DNA of 56,696 bases from Anaerolineaceae bacterium (lineage in GTDB: Bacteria; Chloroflexota; Anaerolineae; Anaerolineales; E44-bin32): positions 2,679,047 through 2,735,742 of the forward strand of contig CP070708.1 of assembly GCA_020350285.1 (NCBI GenBank), written 5' to 3'. A program made the translations under genes and the position numbers. Shown here in pieces: positions 1-7,537 of this stretch. Positions within the stretch are counted from its first letter, which is position 1. Each line of letters begins with the position of its first letter. The notes beneath the pieces were generated by a model. The model was not told where the DNA came from. It was given only the letters and a program-made list of their open reading frames with translations, and did no database searches.

Positions 1-750
1 ACCAGAGAAGACATTGTGCATCGCGAAAACGTTGCAGATATCCGGATTCCCTGGATCGGAGCGGAGTTTGCGTTGCGGATCGGTGACCATCGTCATCACG
101 CGTTGCAGTGTCTCCTCCGGCGTAGAGGCCAACTCGATGTGATTGTTAAGGCTCTTGCTCATTTTTTGTTTGCCGTCCGTGCCGAGAACCTTGGGGATTT
201 CCGTGCTTTTCATTTGGGGTTCAATCAGAACATCGGTCTCATAACGATGGTTGAATGATCGCACGACCTCGCGAGCGAATTCGAGGTGTGGGGCTTGATC
301 GACTCCTACCGGTACCGCACCAGCTTTATAGAGGGTGATATCAGCTGCCATCAACACCGGATACCCTACCAAACCGTAGTTTATGTTGTGTGGCTGCAAG
401 CGGGCCTTCTCTTTGAAGGTGGGGAGATCGGTGAGCTTGCCCAGGCCGACAACCATGGAGAGGATGGTGTGGAGTTCCGTCACTTCAGGCACGTTCGACT
501 GGACGAAGACGATCGTTTCATCGGGTCGAATACCAGCCGCCAACCAATCGAGCGTCATCTCGTACGTATTTTCGCGGAGATCGTGTGTGGACTCCATTGT
601 GGTCAACGCGTGCAGGTCAACGATGCAATAGATGCAGTCATATGTGTCTTGAAGAGCCACATAATTCTTGATCGCACCGAGATAGTTGCCGAGATGCTGT
701 CGCCCGGTCGGTCGGGCGCCGGAAAAAACTCGTCCTTTTTTGTCAGTCAC
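1..750 (-). CDS. trpS: Tryptophanyl-tRNA synthetase, C-terminal part cut off by window edge
   Basis: Class I aminoacyl-tRNA synthetase that charges tRNA-Trp in the cytoplasm. The minus strand translates from a GTG at 750 into a protein beginning VTDKKGRVFSGARPTG. The HIGH-type signature appears as HLGN within the first 25 residues, the KMSKS loop is intact about 200 residues in, and YPVLMAADI is typical of TrpRS. The frame is open to position 1, so about 250 residues are present and the C-terminus lies outside. The GTG start is chosen because an AGGAGA Shine-Dalgarno lies about 8 nt upstream, overlapping the stop of the selenoprotein-like gene at 764. The two genes are 13 nt apart and probably co-transcribed. 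Confidence 0.95.
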   Translation of the reverse strand, partial: MTDKKGRVFSGARPTGRQHLGNYLGAIKNYVALQDTYDCIYCIVDLHALTTMESTHDLRENTYEMTLDWLAAGIRPDETIVFVQSNVPEVTELHTILSMVVGLGKLTDLPTFKEKARLQPHNINYGLVGYPVLMAADITLYKAGAVPVGVDQAPHLEFAREVVRSFNHRYETDVLIEPQMKSTEIPKVLGTDGKQKMSKSLNNHIELASTPEETLQRVMTMVTDPQRKLRSDPGNPDICNVFAMHNVFSG

Positions 751-763
751 GTGCAGGTCTCTC

Positions 764-1000
764 CTAGAGGATTTCTCCAATAATCCTAACCAATTCGCCT
801 TGCTCTACATGGCGTCCGGTCTCGAGCTTGGAATATACCAATTGGTCGTTTAACTTCACTTCGAATTTACCGCCACCCGCTGGGATAAGGTAGATAGAGT
901 CAATCTTACTTTCAAATTGCTTCAGGATTTCCGCCATCGCACCGATGGCTTGATCTGTATAGTGTCAAACTGCGCAATATTCGATAGAGATGGATGCCAT
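764..1000 (-). CDS. SelW/Rdx-family selenoprotein with in-frame UGA (Sec)
   Basis: Small thioredoxin-fold redox protein of the SelW/SelT/SelH (Rdx) family, 78 residues if the TGA at 965-967 is read as selenocysteine. The N-terminus reads MASISIEYCAV, then UGA, then HYTDQAIG, which gives the family's redox motif C9-A-V-U12. After the UGA the frame stays open and family-like: an LIPAGGGKFEVKL segment and VYSKLETGR are hallmarks of SelW-like proteins, ending at TAG 764-766. A GGAGGA ribosome site lies 4 nt before the ATG at 1000. A perfect hairpin 15 nt after the UGA (933-949) fits a bacterial SECIS. It sits directly upstream of trpS on the same strand. The alternative, a gene truncated at codon 12, is unlikely because the downstream frame is conserved. 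The Sec machinery (selA, selB, selC, selD) is not in the window. Confidence 0.88.
933..949 (-). promoter_or_regulatory. Bacterial SECIS-like hairpin in the selW-like ORF
   Basis: On the minus strand the RNA reads GCCAUC-GGUGC-GAUGGC: a perfect 6-bp stem with a 5-nt loop starting with GGU. It begins 15 nt after the in-frame UGA and lies inside the coding sequence. Position and a G/U-containing apical loop match the known rule for bacterial SelB-dependent SECIS elements. Function is inferred from placement and shape only. Confidence 0.75.
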
Positions 1001-1322
1001 TATATCCTCCGATGATATGTTTGACCTTCGTAACAAGGACCGGGAGGGTCATCTCCCGGTATCGAAACCATGGATCAAGTGTTTAATTAATCGCCGATAT
1101 CAAAGAGTATATCGTAAAAAGGAACCTCTGAGAATCCTGTGTTCGGCTTTTGAAGAGGTGAGAGATAACAGCATACACTTTGCAGCCCTTCGACGATCCT
1201 TTGGCAACCCTCAGGTGGGCACAGGATAGGCAGCACATGGTTTACAACTAGGTGTGTCGAAGGTTGATCAATGTGTTTGTTGTAGCCGATTACCTATGAG
1301 ATAATGGACATGGAGGTGAAGC
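1001..1322. other. Intergenic, divergent promoter region with leader hairpin
   Basis: This gap separates the divergent selW-trpS and ytxH units, so it should hold both promoters. The clearest element is a perfect 8-bp inverted repeat at 1039-1060 (ACCGGGAG, loop GGTCAT, CTCCCGGT), about 40 nt upstream of the selW-like start. It has no T-run on either side, so it is not a simple terminator and may be a leader structure. No T-box signature was found. The short plus-strand frame at 990-1229 shows no protein-like features. Confidence 0.4.
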
Positions 1323-1559
1323 ATGCGCCGCTTTACGACTTTCATTGCAGGCGCCTTTTGTGGAGCATTAGTAGGCGCAGTCACTGCGCTGCTCCTGGCT
1401 CCCTACGCCGGAGAAGAGCTCAGAGCTCGCACTCGTGATAGGATTGGGACTTTTCGGGACGAAGTGCGCGAGGCCTACACCACTCGTGTAGCGCAGCTTG
1501 AGGACGAGTTAGCGTCACTGCGTAGTCGGGCGCCTGTTCAACCTGCTAAAGAAGAATAG
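1323..1559 (+). CDS. YtxH domain-containing small membrane protein
   Basis: A 78-residue protein with one N-terminal hydrophobic, Gly/Ala-rich segment (about residues 5-27) ending in LLLAPYAGEELR, the classic YtxH signature, followed by a charged helical tail likely to form a short coiled coil. YtxH proteins are small stress-associated membrane-anchored proteins of unclear molecular role. The start is supported by GGAGG 7 nt upstream of the ATG. It stands alone and is followed by a probable terminator at 1600-1630. Confidence 0.8.
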   Translation: MRRFTTFIAGAFCGALVGAVTALLLAPYAGEELRARTRDRIGTFRDEVREAYTTRVAQLEDELASLRSRAPVQPAKEE

Positions 1560-1599
1560 CTGGTAGGCCGTTCTTCTAACTTTCCATTCTTTTCATCAT

Positions 1600-1630
1600 G
1601 GGGATCCGCGCGCGGGTCTCCTTTGTATTT
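1600..1630 (+). terminator. Probable Rho-independent terminator of ytxH
   Basis: The hairpin GGGGATCCGCG / CGCGGGTCTCC, with two G-T wobbles, is followed by CTTTGTATTT. It lies 40 nt after the ytxH stop. Confidence 0.5.
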
Positions 1631-2024
1631 CCTGGTTGATCCAAGTCAGCCTCCTGGTATGAGTTGTCGCAGGTAGGGTTTGGCTCTACAATCCCTTTTC
1701 AAATGCTGGGTGGCGATTAGAGCCCCATGTTCGAACCTTGGAGATTTTGAGGACCCAAGGATTGATGTCTGTGATCCTATCAGCGGGTCAGTAATGTGAG
1801 GAATCGTTCGAAGTAGGAGATTATCGACCCTAGCACCTACAGCGTCAGGCTTCAGAAAGAGTTTGCCCACCGGGGAGCGCGAACGCCCCCCGATGGGCAG
1901 CCTAGCAGCAAGGAAAATGGTTGCAAGTTTCTGACCATACAATGGGATTTTTGATTTAAACAACCTTCCCTGTAGGTGGAAACTGTCTTCCCAAGATGAG
2001 TTCTATTTGGATTTCGTCATATAG
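1631..2024. other. Intergenic region with a long hairpin upstream of the iorA-like gene
   Basis: No convincing gene; the minus-strand frame at 1646-1963 has no recognisable protein features. The sequence carries a stem at 1864-1899 (TGCCCA ... TGGGCA with inner CGGGG/CCCCC pairing and a CGAA-like loop) about 125 nt before the next start codon, and a weaker GGCTCTA/TAGAGCC pairing at 1682-1727. These could be leader RNA structure or dispersed repeats. No known riboswitch class was matched. Confidence 0.3.
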
Positions 2025-3671
2025 ATGAACAAGACCGTCACCGGAGCGTATGCCTTAGCCCTTGGAGCCCTAGAAGCAGGTGCCTCGATCGTAACAGGTT
2101 ACCCTGGCGCACCTGCCACGGCTGTGGTTAACCACATCCTGGAACTCAGCAGTCCAGAACAAGTGCAAGTAGAGTGGACCAGCAACGAGAAGGTCGCTCT
2201 TGAGGTTGCCTTTGGAGCTTCTTTGAGTGGGAAGCGATCGCTCGTGTGTGTGAAGAGTGTCGGTTTTAACATCGCCCTAGATCCCTTAATGGCTTTCAAT
2301 TTATCAGGATGTAACGCGGGGTTGGTCATCCTTGTCGGTGACGATCCGGGCGGTTGGGGTTCGCAGAATGAGCAGGATAGCCGAGGGCTAGCATTAGCAG
2401 CGGAGATACCGTTGCTCGAACCTTGCACGGTAACCGATGCACGTCAGGTGATGCACGAGGCCTTTCGATTGTCAGAGGAAATGGGCTTGCCGACTGTAGT
2501 GCGTTTCATCAGGGCGCTAGCCCTCGCTGAAGGTGATTTCACAGTTTCAGAGAATCAGGAGGGATATTCGGGGCAGCAGCCGCCATCATATCAACGAGAT
2601 CCGAACCGTTGGGTTGTCTTACCGATTAATGTCGTGCCGCATCATCAAACATTGAAAAAGAAGATGGATGACATCCGAACTCGTTTTGAGATCTCTCCCC
2701 TTAACAGCGTGGAAGGTGGTGCTTCGCATGGGGTGATCGCAACGGGGTTCATGTACAGCAAGCTCATGAGGATCCTGCGCTCCAAATGGGATCGGGAGAT
2801 AAGTGTGCTTCGAATAACAACACTAAACCCCTTGCCACGCAATCTGATCCAAACTTTCATCCAAGGGAAGGAATCAATCCTCGTCTTGGAGGAGAGCGCC
2901 CCTATTCTCGAACGGGCCGTGCGTGAGATTGCCCAGGGTGCAGGGATGACCCTGCCTATTTACGGTCGGGACACCGATCATGTAAAGTGGATCGGCGAGT
3001 TGTTTTCACCCCAAATAGGGGATGCCCTCAATCGCTTCCTGCCTAATCTTGTTCTAACCGCAGAGGGAGAGGCCACTCGTCCAAGACCTAGTAGGGAGCC
3101 ACTCTGCGAAGGATGTCCTTATATCCCGGTTTTTAAAGCGCTCCTGGAGGTGGTTGAGGAGCATGGGGGACGGGAAGAGGTTGTTATCGTCGGTGACCCA
3201 GGATGTATGGTCAGGGGGCAGTTACCACCATATGAAATCATGGATGTCAAACACAGTTTAGGTTCCAGCATTGGTATGGCATCGGGTATAGCACTTGGTC
3301 TTATGGGACGGGGTGAGGGGAAGCGTGTTGTCGCTTTGTGTGGAGATTCAGGTTTTTTGCACTCCGGACTCGCCGGGTTGGTGGATGCAGCACGCATGGA
3401 AGTGCCTGTTCTGATCATCATTCTAGATAATGGGTTAACTGGTCTTTCAGGTGGGCAGCCTCACCCCGCCAGCAGCGTTGATGCAAGAGGTGCATCTCAA
3501 CCTGCGGTTGATTTGGTTGAGATGGCACGCGATTCGGGCGTAGGTGAGCTTTGGGTGGTTGACCTCGACCGTGGGGAGGACATTCGGTCTGCTATTGACC
3601 AAGGGATGGATTATCGCGGAACGGGTGTGATTATCGCACGCGGTCGTTGCGTCCACTGGTTTTCAAATTGA
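2025..3671 (+). CDS. IorA-like TPP-dependent 2-oxoacid:ferredoxin oxidoreductase alpha chain, no ferredoxin domain
   Basis: 548 residues matching indolepyruvate:ferredoxin oxidoreductase alpha subunits (IorA), which oxidatively decarboxylate aryl pyruvates to aryl-acetyl-CoA with TPP and iron-sulfur centres. The N-terminal domain opens with GALEAGASIVTGYPGAPATAV (pyrimidine-binding fold). The C-terminal TPP-binding half contains CEGCPYIPVFKAL, GDPGC, HSLGSSIGMASG and the diphosphate motif GDSGFLHSGLAGL followed by ILDNGLTGLSGGQ. Canonical IorA continues into two 4Fe-4S ferredoxin motifs; here the protein stops at GRCVHWFSN, right after the TPP domain. No IorB (gamma) gene is nearby. It may use a separate ferredoxin, or act on another oxoacid. 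Family assignment is strong; substrate is unknown. Confidence 0.85.
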   Translation: MNKTVTGAYALALGALEAGASIVTGYPGAPATAVVNHILELSSPEQVQVEWTSNEKVALEVAFGASLSGKRSLVCVKSVGFNIALDPLMAFNLSGCNAGLVILVGDDPGGWGSQNEQDSRGLALAAEIPLLEPCTVTDARQVMHEAFRLSEEMGLPTVVRFIRALALAEGDFTVSENQEGYSGQQPPSYQRDPNRWVVLPINVVPHHQTLKKKMDDIRTRFEISPLNSVEGGASHGVIATGFMYSKLMRILRSKWDREISVLRITTLNPLPRNLIQTFIQGKESILVLEESAPILERAVREIAQGAGMTLPIYGRDTDHVKWIGELFSPQIGDALNRFLPNLVLTAEGEATRPRPSREPLCEGCPYIPVFKALLEVVEEHGGREEVVIVGDPGCMVRGQLPPYEIMDVKHSLGSSIGMASGIALGLMGRGEGKRVVALCGDSGFLHSGLAGLVDAARMEVPVLIIILDNGLTGLSGGQPHPASSVDARGASQPAVDLVEMARDSGVGELWVVDLDRGEDIRSAIDQGMDYRGTGVIIARGRCVHWFSN

Positions 3672-3681
3672 GGTGGTTTGT

Positions 3682-3852
3682 ATGCGCCCATCCATGGATT
3701 TAGGAGGATCTGCAGCCGTTCTTCTGACTATGATCGGTGATCAGATTCATGGCGATCATCATGATGCCTCATCTGAGACCGGTAGCTCTTCTAAGGAGCT
3801 TTTGTGGTGTGGCACAGAACATGCATCGAAAAATGATGCATGTTCGAAGTGA
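3682..3852 (+). CDS. Possible small ORF of unknown function (56 aa)
   Basis: An ATG at 3682, with AGGTGG 6 nt upstream, opens a 56-codon frame, rich in His, Ser and Asp, that ends 12 nt before the response-regulator gene at 3865. It has no recognisable domain and contains none of the Cys clusters expected if it were the missing IorA ferredoxin domain. The 11-bp inverted repeat at 3817-3845 lies inside its 3' end. It may simply be non-coding leader sequence. Confidence 0.2.
   Translation: MRPSMDLGGSAAVLLTMIGDQIHGDHHDASSETGSSSKELLWCGTEHASKNDACSK
3817..3845. repeat. Perfect 11-bp inverted repeat before the response-regulator gene
   Basis: GAACATGCATC and GATGCATGTTC flank a 7-nt A-rich loop and end 19 nt before the ATG at 3865. 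There is no T-run, so an operator or mRNA hairpin is more likely than a terminator. Confidence 0.5.
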
Positions 3853-3864
3853 GGCACATTCAAT

Positions 3865-4251
3865 ATGTCCGAAGATCCATTAATGATACTTGTGATAGAT
3901 GATGACACATCGTACTGTGCCATCATGAAAGAATTCCTCAGCCGGGATGGTTTTGAGGTATATTTGGCATACGATGTTCCTCATGCACAGAGGTTGCTTA
4001 AGATATTCATACCCGATCTCATCCTGGCAGACATCATGATGCCAGATATCGATGGCCTTTGGCTGATTCGTGATTTGCGATCCCAACCCATTTTTGCGGA
4101 TATCCCTACTATTGTGGTCAGCGCCAGGACACTGCCGGAGGAACGCACTGCAGCGAAGGAAGCCGGTGCGGACGCATTTGTCGCTAAGCCATTCTCGTTC
4201 GACAACCTACGAACGATGATCCACTCTTTTCTCCCCTCTGGGGTGGGTTGA
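3865..4251 (+). CDS. Single-domain response regulator (REC only)
   Basis: A 128-residue stand-alone CheY-like receiver domain. The acidic pocket is VIDDD (Asp12-14), the phospho-acceptor is Asp56 in LADIMMPDIDG, the switch Ser is Ser86 in VVSAR and the conserved Lys is Lys108 in AKPF, so phosphorylation should be possible. There is no output domain, so it probably signals by protein-protein contact. No histidine kinase is adjacent. The upstream 11-bp inverted repeat may control its expression. The function of its pathway cannot be read from context. Confidence 0.9.
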   Translation: MSEDPLMILVIDDDTSYCAIMKEFLSRDGFEVYLAYDVPHAQRLLKIFIPDLILADIMMPDIDGLWLIRDLRSQPIFADIPTIVVSARTLPEERTAAKEAGADAFVAKPFSFDNLRTMIHSFLPSGVG

Positions 4252-4575
4252 GCTTTCATCAAGACACCTCATTCAACCTCGCCATCATAGCCTCACTGAA
4301 GGTCGCCTCCTGATCCCTGATTCCCAATCCCATCCATATACTTCCATAACAATCTGATGATAGGTGACATCGAATCACTCGCACTCATCATCGAATCGCT
4401 ACATTAAAAATTTCCTCTGTTGGTATAAAATAGGCTAAACTATCTATTAAGTTATAAGTGTCTTGCCGTGTCGGGGGACCTGACGAACGTTTGAGTATTT
4501 CCCAGTGCGATGAAAATATTAATTATGTGGTTCCCTGACATCTGTTGGCATTGAGATCTCATAGGAGGAGAAATC
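4252..4575. other. Intergenic region, repeat fragment and possible promoter
   Basis: No gene. Positions 4306-4338 carry a TGATCCCTGATTCCCAATC-type sequence that resembles the inverted repeat at 54864-54940. An AT-rich stretch near 4420-4455 contains TATAAAAT and may hold the promoter of the gene at 4576. Confidence 0.35.
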
Positions 4576-5022
4576 ATGACCGAAATGGAACCAAGCGAGA
4601 AGGGCGAGAAGGAACCCCAAAGGGACGAGAAGTGGAGTGAGAAAGAGCAGGAGAAAAGCTGGGACGAGAAATGGCGCCGTGATCCATTGGGAAGCATCGC
4701 CTGGGCTGCGATCCTGATATGGGCCGGAATTGTCTTTTTAGCAGAGAATTTAGACTGGATTCAAAGGATTGGACCTCCTTTCGATAGATTTGAAGCTTGG
4801 TCGCTGATCTTCGCAGGCGCAGGTGTGATCTTCTTGGGCGTGGTTCTTGTCCGTTTGTTGGTGCCCGATTACCGCCGCCCTGTAGTAGGGACCTTGATCC
4901 TGGCTTTAGTTTTCCTGGGGATTGGTTTGGGGGAGACAGTGGGGTGGCAGATCATCTGGCCGATCATATTGATCGCCCTTGGTGTATCCTTTCTCTTGGG
5001 AGGTTTCCGACGCCGAAGTTGA
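4576..5022 (+). CDS. Small polytopic membrane protein, LiaF/DUF5668-like
   Basis: 148 residues. The first 38 are strongly charged (Glu/Lys repeats), then come four hydrophobic segments (about 42-57, 74-93, 102-118 and 122-142), ending in a basic GGFRRRS tail. This N-terminal-charge plus four-helix layout resembles the membrane region of LiaF-like and DUF5668 proteins that recur in envelope-stress systems, but no catalytic motif is present. GGAGGAG 5 nt upstream supports the ATG. A weak hairpin with a short T-run follows at 5029-5055. Confidence 0.6.
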   Translation: MTEMEPSEKGEKEPQRDEKWSEKEQEKSWDEKWRRDPLGSIAWAAILIWAGIVFLAENLDWIQRIGPPFDRFEAWSLIFAGAGVIFLGVVLVRLLVPDYRRPVVGTLILALVFLGIGLGETVGWQIIWPIILIALGVSFLLGGFRRRS

Positions 5023-5078
5023 TCCAGCTTGAGTCATGATGCAAGCTAGCTTTTCAGGCGTTGGTAACCAAAGTTAAA

Positions 5079-6215
5079 TTACAACCGATCGAAATTAAAG
5101 GACATCAGTTCGCCCCAGGCATACTCCAGGGGCGTCCACCAACGTTCTCGACCTATACAGCGGAAATAGGGCGGACGCATCGCGCGGATCAAATCGCCGA
5201 TCTTGTAGCGCGGCAGGATCGGGGTTGAAACCACCAAGCTGCCGATCTCACCTTGTTGCATTTCGTGTAGCATCTTGATCCCCGAGCGGGTCTCAATTTC
5301 AAAGAAGAAGATGTCATAGTTCGGGACCCAAGCCCGTTGCTCATCGCGCTGTTGGCCGAACATCCCCTCTGTCGTGCCATAGATTTCGCGAATGACCACA
5401 GGTCCATAGAGGGATGTGAGCGAGGGTTCGAGGCTGGTGTTGATCCCGGGGACACTGCCCAGGGTCATGATCTGGGTTTGCCATAGGTCCTTGGGATACT
5501 TTTTATGTGTACGACGCAGGTACCGCGCAAAGCGTATGGCGGTTGGAGCTACGCCACCCACCAAGGTAACATTCTCATCTTTACATTTTTGGTAGGCTAA
5601 CTCAAAGCGTGCATCCCAATCCTTTTTCGTCTTACCCCCTCCCAATGCGTCAATATCGTCCTGGGTTGGAATTGAGTTGATGGGGGTACGGGTCGAGACG
5701 TATTTTGTGTATATCCCTGAGCTGTAGCCGTATTCCACCTCCTGATCTCCTACCGATACCGTGCCAACGACGGAGGGGAAATTCAAGTTCAGGTTGACTC
5801 CCGCGAACAAGTCATAACGTCCAGAATTGGCGACATAATTCATCATGGCTCGACCGGCGCTGATGCGCAAACGCAGATCGGTCGGGGTCATGGGGATGAA
5901 CTTTGAATCACCTGTGGTCCCGCGAGTGATCGCCCAACCGATGGGCTCTTCGGCCAACAAGAGGTCTACCTCACCAGCCATTAAACGTTGGATGAGGGGC
6001 ATGAAATCCTCATAAGTGGCTACTGGGAAGGCGTGCCGATAGTCTTCGATAGAGCTGACCTGCGAAGCGCCGTGCTGTTCACCGTAGCCTGTTTTGGCGT
6101 AATCAACGAGGAGACGCTTGAGAACCCCCTCCTGAGTGTTAGACGGATCAGCTATCGCTTCGTGCCAGGGTTGTAGCTGCGCAGTAAGCATCGCCTTGGG
6201 GTCGCTGATGTCCAT
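5079..6215 (-). CDS. GH3-superfamily adenylate-forming protein
   Basis: 378 residues with the hallmarks of the GH3 auxin-responsive family: TRGTTGDSKFIPM (residues 98-110, ATP-binding loop), YGTTEGMFGQQ (about 282-292) and LPRYKIGDLI near the C-terminus. GH3 proteins activate carboxylic acids as acyl-adenylates and, in plants, couple them to amino acids; bacterial members mostly have no known substrate. The protein is shorter than typical plant GH3s (about 570-600 residues) and ends soon after the hinge, so the mobile C-terminal domain is missing or minimal. AAGGAGG 9 nt before the ATG supports the start. No neighbour indicates the substrate. Confidence 0.8.
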   Translation of the reverse strand: MDISDPKAMLTAQLQPWHEAIADPSNTQEGVLKRLLVDYAKTGYGEQHGASQVSSIEDYRHAFPVATYEDFMPLIQRLMAGEVDLLLAEEPIGWAITRGTTGDSKFIPMTPTDLRLRISAGRAMMNYVANSGRYDLFAGVNLNLNFPSVVGTVSVGDQEVEYGYSSGIYTKYVSTRTPINSIPTQDDIDALGGGKTKKDWDARFELAYQKCKDENVTLVGGVAPTAIRFARYLRRTHKKYPKDLWQTQIMTLGSVPGINTSLEPSLTSLYGPVVIREIYGTTEGMFGQQRDEQRAWVPNYDIFFFEIETRSGIKMLHEMQQGEIGSLVVSTPILPRYKIGDLIRAMRPPYFRCIGRERWWTPLEYAWGELMSFNFDRL

Positions 6216-6505
6216 GACAGTGAACCTCCTTGTTAGGATCCTTGACGCAATGAGTTTACCTCATTTCTGATTTCGACAGTAAGTGGGTACAGCTTGAATT
6301 TTGTCTTTGAGAAAGCCCCAGATCGTATTAAAGATGTTCTTGAGGGATGGACGCTTTATTCGAAAAGTACATCAGAATGCACCCTCTTCGTCAGTGATAT
6401 CAAATCTCCAAGAGCTGCTCGAACCCGATTGCACATTTTGGGGATATTGCCGTACACTTGCGGATTGGGAACCTTTTTACATGAAGGTGCTTAAGAGGGA
6501 AACGG
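6216..6505. other. Intergenic region with a doubtful short ORF
   Basis: Probably holds the promoters of the divergent genes on either side. A plus-strand frame (ATG at 6334, or TTG at 6301, to 6516) overlaps the next gene by 11 nt. Its Trp/Phe-containing product matches no family I know, so it is not called. Confidence 0.25.
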
Positions 6506-7291
6506 ATGCTTGGTAAATCTAGTGTGAGACCACTCTTGTTCATATCGTTAGGGTTGTTCATGGTCGCATGTAGGGGGGCGGCAGAGACACCCGTCAGCTT
6601 CACCGATACGCCCATCCCGCCTACCAGCACGGAGACATTCACCCCGGAGCCAGCCACGCAGACTCCAACGCTGCCAGCGGACACCCCGATGCCGACCATC
6701 AAATTCACGGCGATAGATACTTTGCCACCAACGCCGAGCCCGACATCAACGGAGTTGCCAGCGGGATATCGGATTGTCCCTGATGTGGTGGGGATGCATT
6801 ACTTAGATGCAAGACATGTGCTCTATGGGGCAGGATTCACTTTTCTCTATAGCGACGTGTTTGATCTCGATCAGCCTTTCGGCACGATCCTTGAACAATA
6901 CCCAACGGCTGGTACTGCGGTAAAGACCGGTGAGACCATTTTCTTGTATCGAGCCTTTCAAGCACCAGGTATGTGGGTGGGTGAGAAATGCAGGCAGCTT
7001 CTCATAACCACGATGAGTGGCAGGCTTCTCTTCGGCGTTTATTTGCACGAGGGGGATGTGTATGAGATCAAGACCGATTTTCGATACGGTTGGACCTCCA
7101 TTTACGATTATCGAATGGTCCTCTTAGATGAGTTCGACAACAAAGAAGAGGAACACATGGTCTTCATACCGGAATGGACGGCATGGTATGTCTTGAGCCT
7201 CGGTCCCTACGAGGTGGGCCAGAGCGATCTTGATAAGTATCCCGATGGCGTCCCGTCCGGATGTCTGTGGGTCTATTTGATCGAGGAGTGA
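6506..7291 (+). CDS. Lipoprotein with Thr/Pro-rich linker and PASTA domain
   Basis: 261 residues. An N-terminal signal ends in the lipobox FMVAC (Cys22), predicting a lipid anchor on the outside of the cytoplasmic membrane. Residues about 27-88 are a low-complexity Thr/Pro/Ser linker. Residues about 91-152 form one PASTA domain: VPDVVGMHYLDARHVL, then GTILEQYPTAGTAVKTGE. PASTA domains bind peptidoglycan or its precursors in kinases and penicillin-binding proteins. The remaining 110 residues are an unrecognised Trp/Tyr-rich beta domain. A strong terminator follows at 7361-7393, so the gene is likely monocistronic. The anchoring plus PASTA layout suggests a cell-wall-associated role, which is inferred. 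Confidence 0.8.
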   Translation: MLGKSSVRPLLFISLGLFMVACRGAAETPVSFTDTPIPPTSTETFTPEPATQTPTLPADTPMPTIKFTAIDTLPPTPSPTSTELPAGYRIVPDVVGMHYLDARHVLYGAGFTFLYSDVFDLDQPFGTILEQYPTAGTAVKTGETIFLYRAFQAPGMWVGEKCRQLLITTMSGRLLFGVYLHEGDVYEIKTDFRYGWTSIYDYRMVLLDEFDNKEEEHMVFIPEWTAWYVLSLGPYEVGQSDLDKYPDGVPSGCLWVYLIEE

Positions 7292-7360
7292 CTATAAACG
7301 AGTGCGGTTTCAGGTTATCTGAATTCTTGTCAAGATAAGTATTGATACGCTGATTGGATT

Positions 7361-7393
7361 GTCGGGGGTCTTAGACCCCCGACGTTTATTTTG
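7361..7393 (+). terminator. Rho-independent terminator
   Basis: A perfect 10-bp stem, GTCGGGGGTC and GACCCCCGAC with a TTA loop, followed by GTTTATTTT. It ends the PASTA lipoprotein transcript. Confidence 0.85.
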
Positions 7394-7537
7394 GAACCTC
7401 TTTGCGATCGACTTATGTCTCATCGTTGATAGGTAGGTGAAGGAGATATTTATTGACCTGCGTTATAATCTTCATTCTGTAACTTCGGTCTTATGTTGTC
7501 TTGGTGAAATTTACGAGTGCAAAGTGGAGGAGGAATT

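Noticed and set aside
764..1000. Treating the TGA at 965-967 as a true stop or a pseudogene
   Set aside because: The frame beyond the TGA is conserved in SelW style to a natural TAG, and a SECIS-like hairpin is in the right place.
1640..1800. A possible tRNA on the minus strand near GGTTCGAAC
   Set aside because: The T-stem has a mismatch and there is no matching 5' acceptor arm or D-arm within 75 nt.
1646..1963. Minus-strand 105-aa ORF
   Set aside because: No ribosome site and no protein-like pattern; it crosses the hairpin region upstream of the iorA-like gene.
6301..6516. 71-aa frame upstream of the PASTA lipoprotein
   Set aside because: TTG start without a clear ribosome site, overlaps the next gene, no recognisable family.
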